Origin: Orthonyx spaldingii
Lineage: Eukaryota > Chordata > Aves > Passeriformes > Orthonychidae
Length of the DNA: 64,000 bases
Assembly (NCBI GenBank): GCA_013397795.1
Contig: VZTJ01004492.1
Coordinates: 115,538 to 179,537 of the forward strand
Direction: 5' to 3'
This document shows positions 23,454 to 35,251 of this stretch, one piece after another. Below the pieces are notes generated by a model. That model was not told the DNA's origin, made no database searches, and saw only the letters and a list, made by a program, of their open reading frames with translations. The position numbers were made by a program, and so were the translations under genes. Every line of letters starts with the position of its first letter. Within the stretch, counting starts at the first letter, position 1.

Positions 23454-26400
23454 TTTAAAAAAGCAAAGTGGCAAGGGGGCAGCAGATATGACAACTCATG
23501 TAATGCAGTGAGTAGAGTGCCAACAAGTGGCATGCACAAGTGGATGCATCCCTGCAGCATTAGTCGGAAAGGTATAGGTGCAGCCACCAGCAAGGTCAGA
23601 CGGACCAACACTTACCTTGCATCTAAACACTCCACCAACACTGAGAGACAGGATAGCAGTGAATTTTGTCTATTTTATGTGATGAGTATGATCAGTTCGC
23701 TGGAAAGCAAAGCAGAGGGCCAAATAACATATTTTGTCTCGCTCTCTGATTCTGTTTGACAGCCTGATCTGAGCCGTGTGTCCCACTCATGCATGGATAT
23801 CTTCCCTGACTTGCTGAAATCAGAGGCATGCAGGAGCATACTAGGCAGCACTGCTGGCAAGCAGCACATTTTACCTGAATGCCGGCTGCTTGCAGGGGCG
23901 TTTTTCATATTCATGCAAGAGTGAGACCCTGAGGATCAGAAATGAGAGTAATTTAGCAGTATGAGAGTTTTGGAAGGACACGTGGAGATCCTTCTCTTCT
24001 GCTGTCTGTGGGAGGGAGGGTGAGCAAAAGAGAGCTTATTTTAAACATGAACTAAGTGATTTTTAGTGACTTCTTTGAAGAAAGAAAAGACACATTTGTT
24101 AGTCTTCCTGAGTAATTTAAAGTGACAGAATCTGGTGAGAGACAACAACATTTTATTAGGCATAAAATCCTGAAAAATATCTCACAGTTGTAACCTTGAG
24201 ACAGAAATAGAGGTGCAAAAATTTTGTAATGTTTTGAGTGGCTTGGTAATATCAGCATACTCAATCCTCTCTTTTCAAAAATATGTCAGCCATCAGTGAA
24301 AGGAGTGTGGTGGGTGAGAAGTCTGGTTTGACCAGGGATGGAGAGGCTTTTTCTGAAGTTTCTCCTACAGCAAAATCCTCTTTACATCTCAACCTGGAAG
24401 AAGATAGAGAAGGAAGGGAGATTTTTTTGCCCATCGCTTTTGGGCAAAATCACCCAAATCAGAAGTCATTTTCCAAACAATATGTGCATTTACTGAAAAC
24501 AATACCTGAATCAGATGCTGTCCATGGCATCTGAGGGATCAACATGATGTAAAACATCATGACAAGATGTTTTACAAAAGGAGACAGTGAAACATAGGGC
24601 GTTACAGTCTTAGAAGCACTTCAACATGGTAAAGAGAAAGAATACCAGGAAATAAGTAATGATAGGGATAGCAAAAAGGAGAGCATAAGGACCTTTTCAA
24701 TATGGTGAAGTTTTAGAAAGATTCAGTCCTACTAGCATACAAACCAGCTATATCTACCACTGCATGAGAAACACTGAAAGGAAATTCTATTGTTATTTCC
24801 CTCAAAGGCAACAACTTTTCTAGCATGGTGCAGGGAAAGAACACTGGTAGGTCAGTGTTTTGCTCCTACCTTTCAGGGTGGAGATTGAAGTGCCTTGCTG
24901 CTGGGTCTCTGGTTGGTAAATGGCAATAACACAACCAGGCAGACTGTCAAGCATGAACTCTGAGCTGTTGTTCATGGTAATGGTACCAACTGCTCTGTAC
25001 ACACACAGAGTTTGTCAAGAACATGAATCAGGATCTCAGAGGCAGCAGCTTGCAGCTGGCACCATGAGGACCTTAAAATGAGTTCTTGCCATGGAAGATA
25101 CGACTATCCAGCCTCTCCTCCAGCTGTGGGTACAGAATCCAGCCTCTCTGCTCATGGATCCCTGCTGAGTTTTACTCCCATGGTGTTTCTAAGGTATGGG
25201 AAGTATGTCACTCTTCCTGACAGTAGAAGCACACCAAAGTGAGCTTTCTTTTGGACAAAAAGTACACATTTTGTGTAGCTGGACCAAGAGTTCCCATAAA
25301 CACATGTGTGCAGTCCATTTCTGTTGTAAGTTGCATATTGTGTGTAGACTGTGCAGGAAAACAATGCTTACATGAGAGATATTTGGTGTCTGCTGAATAA
25401 TGATTACCGACTGCATCTGGTGCCTCTGTCTCTCTTGTATCTCCTTCATCCTACCTCTGTTTTCCAGACCAGTGCCCAAGTAAGATGCTTGTGTCTCTTC
25501 CTGGAAAATTGGAAGCATTTTGGGGTTTGCCTAGCCATGCAATAAAGAGACATTGACATTATCTCAGGTCCAGAAATGTTATGCAGGTGTGTTAATACAA
25601 CCTGTATTTGAGGACAACTAGCCTAAGTAGGATGGATTAACCAATGTGAAGCAGCAAATGAAGGTGTCTGTAGTACTGTTGTCTCAGGTTTCTCCATAAG
25701 CTGCTGCATCATGCTGCATAAGTTCACCCTTGCCTCATTTTGATGGGAACTGGGTCAGGCCAGTACTGCCAGCCTGAATAATTTTATTGCAAACTGTGAA
25801 GTTTGGGGGTGTTTTCACAGCTTCCTCAGGAAAAATTGGATGGAAAGGTGCCTACAAATCTGCTCTTATTCAAAACTGGTCACCCTCTGTAGCTGACTGT
25901 AAGACAGAGCCAAGTCAAATGGCTGCTCTTCTCCACTTATATTCTGAAGTGTAGCATCCATTTTCAGCTGTGTTGAAGGTATGCCCAAAAGGCAAAAAGA
26001 CAGCTACTCCAAGCTTGGGGAGGGTGAGATGCTGTGGGGAGCCTAGCATGGAAAACTGAAAGGGTGCAAGTAGTACTGGAAGGGAGAGACACAACAGAAA
26101 GAGAAGAGTTGAGCTTGGAAGAAGGGTTGAGTGCAGCAGAGCAGGTTATTGGGTCCCTGCCAAAAAAAGAAGGACAGAAACATGGCATTGCCACCCTCGT
26201 TAGCTGTGTGGGGGTGGGGGCAGGCAAGACAGGAAGTCTCAAGGACGTAGGAGCGATACCGGTTCTCCCAGTGGTGGGAGGAGAAAGGTAAACAGGAAGA
26301 AAATGTATTTCATTCTGTTTGGGAAATCATAATTAAAAGATTTGAAGCAATCATTTAGAGGTTCAGATAAATAGAAATTATGTGCTTTGAAAGTATAGGA

Positions 26401-29400
26401 ATAGAAGATTAAAATTACCCATAGACTGTAATTACAACTCCTGCCCTCTGATCAGATTAATATGTTTCCAACAGGTATAAAAGTGGCAGCTATTGTAAAA
26501 ACATTGTTTTAGTCTTACATGTAAAGAGCTGCGCAGTTCACACAAGACTTAACAGAAAATTACTTGATGACTGGATACATGAGGACAAATATTTCTTGCA
26601 GAAATTATGTCTGTTCATTTTTCTTCTGTTCTCTTTGTACTGGAGGGAAATTTGAAGCTGGGGTGAAAATGGGGAGGAAGGGGGAACTGCAAAAAAGAAA
26701 GGGTGCTTGTTCCAGTGACTTGGGAGGGTAAGTGAAAGGAAAACAAATTCCATAACCAAGCATCCAGGCTGAGTCATGGCTACTTGCATATCACTTATGT
26801 CTGACTTTGAAACTGAAGCATCTTACACACACACTTTGGCAGAGGCATAAGGAGGCATAGCCATTTTAGAGGCTGATCTGAGGACTCTGATTTGTTTTCT
26901 CCTCTCTCACTTTCAATCCCGCACTTATCATAAGGGTCTCATATTTTCTCATGTCAGAGAGGAATCTGGATAGCTGGCGGTACTGAGGATGCCAAAAGAT
27001 GACCTTGCTGAAGGCAGTGTTTCTATATTCTTGCAGAGGTCAGACAGAAGGGTCCCCTTTGCCTTCCCTTGAGAGTCAGACATCACCCTGTGCCTGGACT
27101 ACAATACTTTGCATGCTCCTGTGTGTGTTTCCCCCTGTGTTCTGGAGAGGATTGACAGTTCCCCACTAGGGCAGTACACAGCTGCCAGAAGGAGCAGACA
27201 TACTGCTTTCTACTGTGTGGACCTGAGTAAAATGATCCTGCAGGCTACATGAAAAGCAAATGAGGTAGCATTCATACAGGTACTTGTGCAGTCCAGGCCC
27301 CTTGCAGTGTCCCACCTCTTCTCTGATCGACAGCTACTTTAGCAAAATGAAATTTGAACACAGCTTTGCAGGCAGTGCAGAACGTGGGTCATGTGAATTT
27401 TCCACCTGAGTGTCTTCCATTATCTGTGTTCAGTCAGGGTAAAAGAGAAAGCAAAACTCTGACATTGCCAGTGTTATGCAGATTGTGTTTTCATAGATTT
27501 TACTTTTGAGAGTGGAGTGACTTGCCAAACCTCTGATGTGACATGTGATTTGGAGATAAATTTCCATATGCTGTTTAAACCTTGTCACTATCACAGTTCA
27601 CTTGTCATTTATGCAAAGAATACTCATACCTAAAGTGGAAATATCAACATGTAGAGTTACTACCTTGTAGATACTGTCATCCTGCAGATCTCTTGTCCCA
27701 ATCCTCTTTAACTTTGTTGCAGTGTTAGATGTAATGCCAGGATTTAACAGCTAACCTGGAGTCTATGAATAGGGATTTATGAGGTTCTCTGTATTTCTCA
27801 TACACAGAAAAAGAAAGCAGCTTTAGCTGGATAATTAATTGCTCAGAGTCTTTTTGTCTTAGCAGCCACATACTAATTCTTAACTTTGTCATTTCACCTT
27901 TCCCATCTGTTCTGTAAATGCATTTCTTATGCCTTGACCTACCTGGTCTTTGTTTTGCAGTAACATTGATTTGGATATTACAGGGTCTCTGTCTCTGAAT
28001 CTAATTTTCACAGCAGAACATTTTTAACGTTTTCTTGAATGAGGTTCTTTGTAACTCTGGGTGTGTCCCAGAGAAGGAGGTACAGTTTCTTGATCTTAAG
28101 TTGAAAAGACATAAAGATTGACAGGCACAACCTGAAAAGCCTGCAAAGTGTTTGTTAGATCCTCATTTTTATGACTACAATGCTGTTAGCATTTCCAGAA
28201 TTTGTGCCCATTCAACTATTAAACTTTGAATTTTCTGGTTTGCTTTTATGACAGATGATGTGAGACAAGTATGTCATCTGGTCTATTAAAAGGAATGAAG
28301 AAAAATCAATATTTCAGCATTTAATTGTAATTGTATACTTAAAACTACATCTGTTATTTTTCCTTGGCTTTCCAATCCGGACACACAGAAAATATTTTTA
28401 ACCAAAGGATAAAATACAGCTATGCCCTGAAAATCCGTATTTCTGACATGCAATTTTATTGTTGTTCTTGCTTTTGTTTCCTCTCTTAGCAAATGTTTTG
28501 CACCAGTATTGCCTCGTTTCTGTCTCATAACTGCTAATCAGAATGAGAACTCTTTAGAGAAAAGAGCACTGTGCTGGGATGAGGGGCAAACAGGAGCGGG
28601 AATATGTGTCATTATTTAACTTTTGCACTCCTGGGTATCACTTTAGTACAAAAAAAATTGCAGTCTAGCGTAGTCTAGTGGGAACACTAGATATCTTCCT
28701 GCCCTAAGTCCCTAAACCCCATTGAAAATGGGCTAGATCTGATTTTCTGGCATTCATGGAACAATTAGGAAGCAGTATGAATGTTAGGACCTTTCATTTT
28801 GCTAGTCTAAGGTGCCAAAGACAATATAAGCTCCTCATGGAAATGGCTCAATTATTTCCTGCCATGTATTTATAGTCAGGTAATTATTAGCAGTGAATTT
28901 CATTTATTTAGATTGCCTGAGCGGAAAGAAGTTTTTTTCGCTGGATTGTTGTGGGGATGTGAAACAGCCACCTTAGTACCCTCAGTTAATTCTGCTTGAA
29001 CACAAAAAGTCTTTGCCCCTGAACAGGCAAGCATGTGCACCATTCAGGAGACAATATCTCACCACAAAACTGTGTGGCAGGGATAGGTGGTGGAGCACTT
29101 TGTGGGATTGCTGTTCTTGAGTAGCTACCAAAGGAAGGAACAGTCACATTAACCACACCAAGGTATGCATAATCTATTGTCCTGAAGGCAAAGGAACAAA
29201 TGGGGAAACTGGGGCAGGGGATATTCCTGGAAGGATGGTTTCTGGGATTGACCTTTACAGGCCAAGGTCAAGTAAAGGTTTAAGGACATGAGTCATGTAT
29301 TCAGCTTTCCAGTGTTTAACCAGCCTCTGTTTACTTCGCCTGTGGGGGTACAAGATTTCATCTCTGCTAGGCTACAGACCCCTCAACAGGTTACTGCCAG

Positions 29401-31860
29401 TCTTCCTCAGTTGCATTGCGACTTGTCCTGACTGTCTGTTCCCTTTTATGTACAATGACACCATTTCCAACCTTTCTGCACAAGGATATGCTGACTAAAA
29501 CCTGCTGCCATTGTACCCACAAAGACAGGAACTGGATGGGCTTTGTCCACATCCTGGGGACATGGTGACATGTCTTTGTGTGTTTGTTGAGTCACAGTGG
29601 AGAGCTGTGTCAGTGTGGTGCAGGCTTTGTCCTGCACAGTGCATCACTACTTGGTGGGATATCCCTGTCTGTGTTACCAGAAGGAAGTGGGACATCAGAA
29701 TGTCTGTAGAAGGCAAAATGAGGTGAAACAGTGACCAACAATCCTGAATGGTGGTTACTGACAAAAATAAAAGGTGCCCATGTGGGTTTTTCTTGTGAAA
29801 ATATATGTGGGCCAAAGATGCTAGTTACCCTAGGGATGAAAGAAAAGAGAGTGAGCAAAAGCAATTGCAGAAGGTCACTGTGAAGGTCCTCAGATGAGAA
29901 AGGAGAAATGTATGAAAACTTTGGCTTACATGCAGACTGTGTGAAAATCCTCAGCTGATTTTAACAGGATGGTTCTTTTTTTTATTGCCGTGATGGTATT
30001 GCTTTGGAGGTCATGTCACAGAAAGTGAGGCAGTTGTGTGCGAGTCATATTGTGAGATTCATCAAACTCTGTAAGAGACAAAAAACAAAGGAAGGGCAAA
30101 ATAGCTGGGTTTCTCTGTGAAGAAAGCTTAGGAAGCTGAAGGGAGAGTCATATGTGTGCCTTGGCATTACCACATGGGTGTGTCCTCCATCTACCAGGAC
30201 CCTTATCACCACAGGGCTACATCATCAGTGTGCAAGTGACGGTCAGTCTCTTGAGGTGCATTACTTTCACTTGTTCTGGTGGCCTGGGAGTCTGGGGTGC
30301 GCTGTATTTGGAGATAACAAGCATATCTATGCAAGATGAGTGGGTCTGCCTCCCACCTTTCTCCCTCTGCAGAATGCAAGCCCACCCTTTGCACCCTAGA
30401 TGTTTCTCAGACGGCTGGTGCTGGGCTGCCTGAACTCTTGGGAGCTTCATCCCATGTCTTCTGATGCTGATCTTAATCATATCACAAATTATTTTATGTT
30501 ATTTTATAACAATAAAAACAAAAGGAAAATTAAGGCAGAGAAAAGCTTCCAGTTAGTCATTAGTTTGCAATCATTACCACTTTTTTTTCTCCCAGGCAAT
30601 GATTGTTTCCATGGAGACTGGAACAAACCAGTGGCTACGAGTGTGCATTCTGCTGGTCCCTGTTTCCACAGAAACATGTACACTGTATTGCCAGAAATTA
30701 AGTTACTCTTGTCCAGTCAAAGTGGCCTGATTCAGAAGTAACAAGTTTCCTTCCAATTTTGTGCTCAGATGGTCAGTTGCAGAGAGTCTGGGCATGGCAG
30801 AGCATCTCACAGGGATCCTTTTACAGGTGCACTGTGCTAATCCCAAAGAGCTTTGTTTGCTACAGGGTGGGATTACCAAAACAAAGACACCATAGAACAC
30901 AACAACCTAGAAAAAAGCAGGGGTGTAATATGGTCAGGAATTAATTCTGATTGCTCTGCCAGTAGAGACTGCTCTATCATTGCATTTGGGTGCCTTCCTT
31001 GGTAGGCTGCGAGAGCAGAAATAATTGCCTGTTATGCATGCACAACATACATGTGCTCTTGTGAAGGACATCCAACATAGCTGCAGTATAGAGATTTCCC
31101 AGAGACATACGCCTGTTCTCTTCAAAATCTGGGGACAGATACTCCATTATTTTCATCACAGAAGCTTTAGGATGACCAAGCAAATAATCTGCTTAGCTGA
31201 GTTGTGTTGGCTGCTACAAGAAGTTCTCCCTCTGTATTGGTGTAACTGCTGAGGTAATCTTGCTAGCTGGTACAAAATCAACCTGCATTTAGGAAACAGA
31301 CAGTTGGCTAATGTGAGCTTCAAGTTGGATAGAGAATGTACTGCAATGTACAACATTGCAAAAATTGAGTTTATTTACATGCCAGGTTTCACTTAATTTC
31401 TTATCAACCCGTATATAAACTGCTTTATATGCAACAGATAGTTGCTAGACAAGCTGATCCCTTGTGTGGTTATAAATGTACGACATTTTCTATTCTTTTG
31501 TTTGTGGGATTTCTGTCACTGAAAATTGTTGATTCTGTCTGGAAGATACACATTTTTAATTGCAGTTTTTCAGCTCTTCAGACAAACTCTAATAGTGTTC
31601 CTGGCACATCAGGCCACTAGAGAAGGGCTTGGAAAATGACACCTACTCTAGCTAACAATGGCTTCAGTTGGGGCATCACATCAATTTCATGTTGATCCAA
31701 TTGAATTTCTTTAGGAATAAAAAAGGAGTTTATTTTGAGATTGGAAATATGGTTTCAATGTGCTGGATTGTCGTTAATATCCAGATGAAGGTCCATTGTG
31801 AGATTAAAAAGTATCTCACAACTCTAACCCTTACCTTCAAAATGGTATTTGCAATAATTG
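23454..31860. other. Unassigned non-coding sequence
   Basis: About 8.4 kb with no gene, RNA or clear interspersed repeat. Open frames stay below 115 codons and overlap on both strands (29446-29864 and 30152-30480 are examples). One strong inverted repeat (24543-24576) and a few motif-rich segments (28790-28920 and 30605-30618) are reported separately. Confidence 0.45.
24543..24576. repeat. Overlapping perfect inverted repeats (hairpin)
   Basis: The 11-bp arms tgtaaaacatc (24548-24558) and gatgttttaca (24566-24576) are perfect reverse complements with a 7-base loop. A second 7-bp pair, catgatg/catcatg, overlaps it (24543-24549 and 24555-24561) around the spacer taaaa. Either stem could form, but not both at once. 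Confidence 0.9.
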
Positions 31861-31864
31861 TCAG

Positions 31865-32460
31865 GTCAGGTATTTTATATTTCATTCCAGAGAAAGACAG
31901 ATATGAAGGCCAGAAGAGACATCCAGCCCAAACTACTGCAATGGAGATGACATGCTTTCATCTATTACTACTGTATATAGGACCATAACCTTGTGAAATA
32001 AGCTTCCCTGCCAAGAAAATATTCTTTCTGAATTTGAGCAGGAAAAAAGAATCCACTGCTTTCAGAAATGGCTTGTTCTAATGGTTAATCATCCTTGCTG
32101 TAACAAATTGTTCCTTGTTTCTAATTTCTCTGGCATTAACTTCCAGACAGTGAGTTTATGCATGGGTTCTTTATCCATTTTAAAAATACCTTTAATATTT
32201 GTGATTTTCTCCCCATGAATCTGCCTGTACTCTGTAATCAAGTCACCCCTCTATCTTCTGAGGTTTTTTTTTTTTTTTTGGTGATAAGATAAGCAACTCA
32301 GGCTCCTTGAATCACTTATACAATAAGACTGTCCTGAAACCACAATTTCCTTTTTCATGAAAGTCTCTTCAATTTTTTTTAACATCTCTTTGCAAATATA
32401 AGGAAATCTATTTTTAACGTCCCTTTAAAAGTATAGACAAGCGAACAATTTATGGGATTG
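31865..32460 (-). mobile_element. Ancient CR1 LINE 3' fragment (minus strand)
   Basis: Read on the plus strand, this has the reverse-complement pattern of an old amniote CR1 shared with turtles and crocodilians. It contains 'gaaggccagaagagacatcc', 'aatccactgctttcagaaat', 'ttgttctaatggttaatcat', 'ccttgtttctaatttctctg', 'ttaacttccagacagtgag', 'gattttctccccatgaatct', 'gtaatcaagtcacccctcta', 'tcttctgaggtttt' and 'caactcaggctccttgaatc'. A run of 16 T (32264-32279) interrupts it. High divergence suggests a very old insertion. The edges are approximate. Confidence 0.75.
32264..32279 (+). repeat. Poly(T) run, 16 T
   Basis: An uninterrupted run of 16 T sits inside the ancient CR1 remnant. It probably expanded by slippage and is not a retroposon tail, because no element starts beside it. 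Confidence 0.9.
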
Positions 32461-34812
32461 TGACATTGAACTCATCAGTTCTGTTTAGAAAGCTGGAAAG
32501 ACCTCAGTGTTAAATCCTATTCTTTCATTCATACACATGGAAACACATTTACTTGTTAAATATCACATTGCTCTAGGAGCTTGTGTCTAATTTTCTCTGT
32601 TGTTAGTCCTAAATCGTTTTTGCCTTCTTTCAACATATAGTTTGCTGATGTGGCTTAGGTCTTAAAGGTGGCTGGCAGTACCTGTTTAAACCAGACAATA
32701 GCTTATAGCTCTTAACTTGAAGATCTAAATATTGTCACCCAAATCTCATTCATTTGTCCAGTTTAATGAGGAATTAGGTGTCTAGACATGGGGCTTGCTC
32801 ACAGAGCTGCTCTTGTGGACTCAGTGTGGTACTGGGTCTGAGTGACCAGGTGCTGCTTGTCATAATCTGGCTTCAAAGACTCGGTCTTCCTAGAGGCCTG
32901 GCAAATAAATTAAAATGTGCATAATACATGTGCTCTGTACTAAGGAGTTGTACAGCTGCAGTGCAGGGAACTGGAAATGCTCTTCACATTGGAGTGGTTA
33001 CCTTCCCTGGAACCATTACTCATTTATTTGCCTTCCCATGTGTTACGCTGTGCAGCCTTTCATCTTCTGCAAAGAACATTCATTTCTTTAAAAGATATTC
33101 ATTTTAAGTGGGTGTATTCTATTTTTGACACATCCATTTCATATCATTAGAATATCACCCTGCAGTGCTGGGGTGTATTTATTTATTTATTTTTAATTTT
33201 CAGTTTCTCTCATATCTGCAACCGGCTGTCACTATGGCATCTTTCCTCCACGTGAGTCAGGAGGGAAGCTGTTTTCTCAAGTCATCTGTATCTTCCATGT
33301 GTCAGCTGTCAGCTGGTACACCAACAGGAGTGGAACAAAGTAATCAGCTGCAAATTGCTTTGGGGCTCTGCTGATGGGAGAGGCACGGGCTTCTCCCACA
33401 CCCCTAGGATGCTGGGAAGCTGAGTGGAACAGCTAACTAAAGCCACTGATCTCTAGCTGCTGCAACCCTGCCTACAGCCATAGCTGAGGGCCGAAACTGA
33501 ATTCGGCTGCCTCATGCTAGGCTTTGCTTAACCACCTGACTGTCAGGAGATGAATGAGGGTACCAAGTAGGGCAGGCAACCTCTACCATTGATGCAGAGA
33601 GGTGTTTGGGTGCCCTTGACTCTAGTGGAAACAGGATACAGCACACACAGCTTTCTACAGCAGAAAGTGAGCTGCTCAGGGCTGCCTCTGTACCTTAGAG
33701 TCTTTACCAATCTAAATGTTTCCATGACTCCCACATCACTCTCTGTCTGTTGTGCTCCTGCAGTTGCAAGGGCAAGTATGGAGAGGGTCAATTTTCCAGT
33801 AAACTTCTTCATAAGGTAAATAACCCTTTCTTTACCAGATCTCTGGAATGAACCGCAAAATACCTGACCTGCTGGTTATTTCAGATGGAAGTTTAAGGGC
33901 AAGGATCAAACTTGTGAGATTAATAATTTTGTTATTGCCTTTCCAGGGTGGACTTTTGTTATTCTGCTGGTAGCTGTCTGAACAAGATTCTGGGCTAATC
34001 AGTGTTGGCTCCATTTGCTGGCAACAGTCCTTCTGCTCATAGAAAACCTGATGATATGATGAGCAGAAAAGAAATGTGTTAGAGTCAAAAAAAGGGGAAG
34101 TGATGGGTACTCTTTGGACCAGAATTTACAATCTGAATGGGAGAAGAGAACAGCTGGAGACATTTGTTTATTTGTGTGATGTAAAGTGTTTGAAGTATTT
34201 ACACAGTAAAAACGTAGTAAGAAACTGAATTATTCCTTCAGCTCCAACAGTTGGATAAGTAATTAAAAAAAAAAAAGGTTAAATAACTTACTATAAATCC
34301 ATGACCAGTTTTTGCTGAATGAGTTACTAAGTGCTCGCTGATGTTTTTCTTTCCCTGTCAGGTTGCTTTATGGTAGCAGGGTGATACAAGCAGCAGACTG
34401 TCTGCAGCCAGCTTGGCCTGTGCAGGGACCAGGACTCTGAGGGATTCCCAGGCAGGAGAGAGCAGTCACTATTGGAGCTCAACAAACCCCTGCTTGATTA
34501 ATCTTTGCTAGTTTGGAAGGAGCGTATCTGGAGCAGGCAAACTGAGGCAACTGGTGAAACAGCAGTGCAAACAGCCTTTAACTTAATTCCTGTTCATAGA
34601 ATGGGTAATTTGCCTCAGAATGGGAGAGAAACAAGAAACAGTGAAGCTGACCAGGGCATTTTTGTCAGCCAGGACCTTCACTTCAGCTTGTTCCAGATTA
34701 TGCCCCCTTTTAAGGCTGTGCTGTTCAGTGCAGAACTGACTGCAGGGCTGCATAACTAAGCGTGCATACAGATCTGTCCTAGTGCCAGGAGGTCAAGAAA
34801 AATGCTAACTCC
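32461..34812. other. Unassigned non-coding sequence
   Basis: About 2.35 kb without gene or clear repeat. It holds a short (TTTA)n stretch at about 33175-33195 and a run of 12 A at 34265-34276. Open frames on both strands at 33543-33819 overlap and are not protein-like. Confidence 0.45.
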
Positions 34813-35247
34813 TGAGTGTAGAATTCTAGAAGAGAAGGGGACTAATGTGTATGTCTCAAACACTGATAGCCAGATAGCTGTGGAGCCAGCCATGGATTGT
34901 TGGTGGTAACAGCCAAGAATTGTTGGTGATAACACGCTGAGAAGGAACAGGATGTGGCTGCAGAAGAGGCCATAAGGAGGTAGGGCAGCACATTTCTGGG
35001 ACAAACATCCTTGTTCTGGCTCCTGGAGATGAGCACCACACAGCACAGCACAAGTGCAGGATTGAGGCTGACAAGTGGGCATGGACCACCGAAGACCCCT
35101 GAAGCCCTCCAACCTTTTTCCAGAAAGGTCTAGAGGAATGGACTGTGCGTTATAACAAATCTGCATAGGAAGTCAAAAGCTTCTCCCCAGGGAGGGGAAA
35201 TAAAATGTGCTCCCACCAAGACCAGGTGTGTAGGCAGCCCCATGACA
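34813..35247 (+). mobile_element. Candidate LTR, ERV1-like
   Basis: This 435-bp segment begins TGAGTGTAGAATTC and ends CCCCATGACA. It is bracketed by the four bases ctcc on both sides (34809-34812 and 35248-35251), the duplication length usual for gammaretrovirus-like (ERV1) elements. An AATAAA signal (near 35199) lies about 45 bp from the right end and a TATA-like ttataa lies near 35151. It contains a 23-bp tandem duplication (34897-34943), a common feature of U3 enhancers. A four-base match is weak evidence, and I do not firmly recognise the family. Confidence 0.4.
34897..34943 (+). repeat. Tandem duplication, two units of 23-24 bp
   Basis: The units at 34897-34919 and 34920-34943 share ttgttggtgRtaaca. 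The repeat falls in the presumed U3 part of the candidate LTR and resembles the direct-repeat enhancers found in many retroviral LTRs. Confidence 0.75.
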
Positions 35248-35251
35248 CTCC

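Noticed and set aside
24283..24534. An 83-codon frame starting MSAISERSVVGEKSG with protein-like composition
   Set aside because: No family is recognised, it lacks convincing splice sites or a promoter, and it is within chance length.
25536..25546. Isolated AATAAA as a gene 3' end
   Set aside because: Such hexamers occur by chance many times in AT-rich sequence, and no coding exon precedes it.
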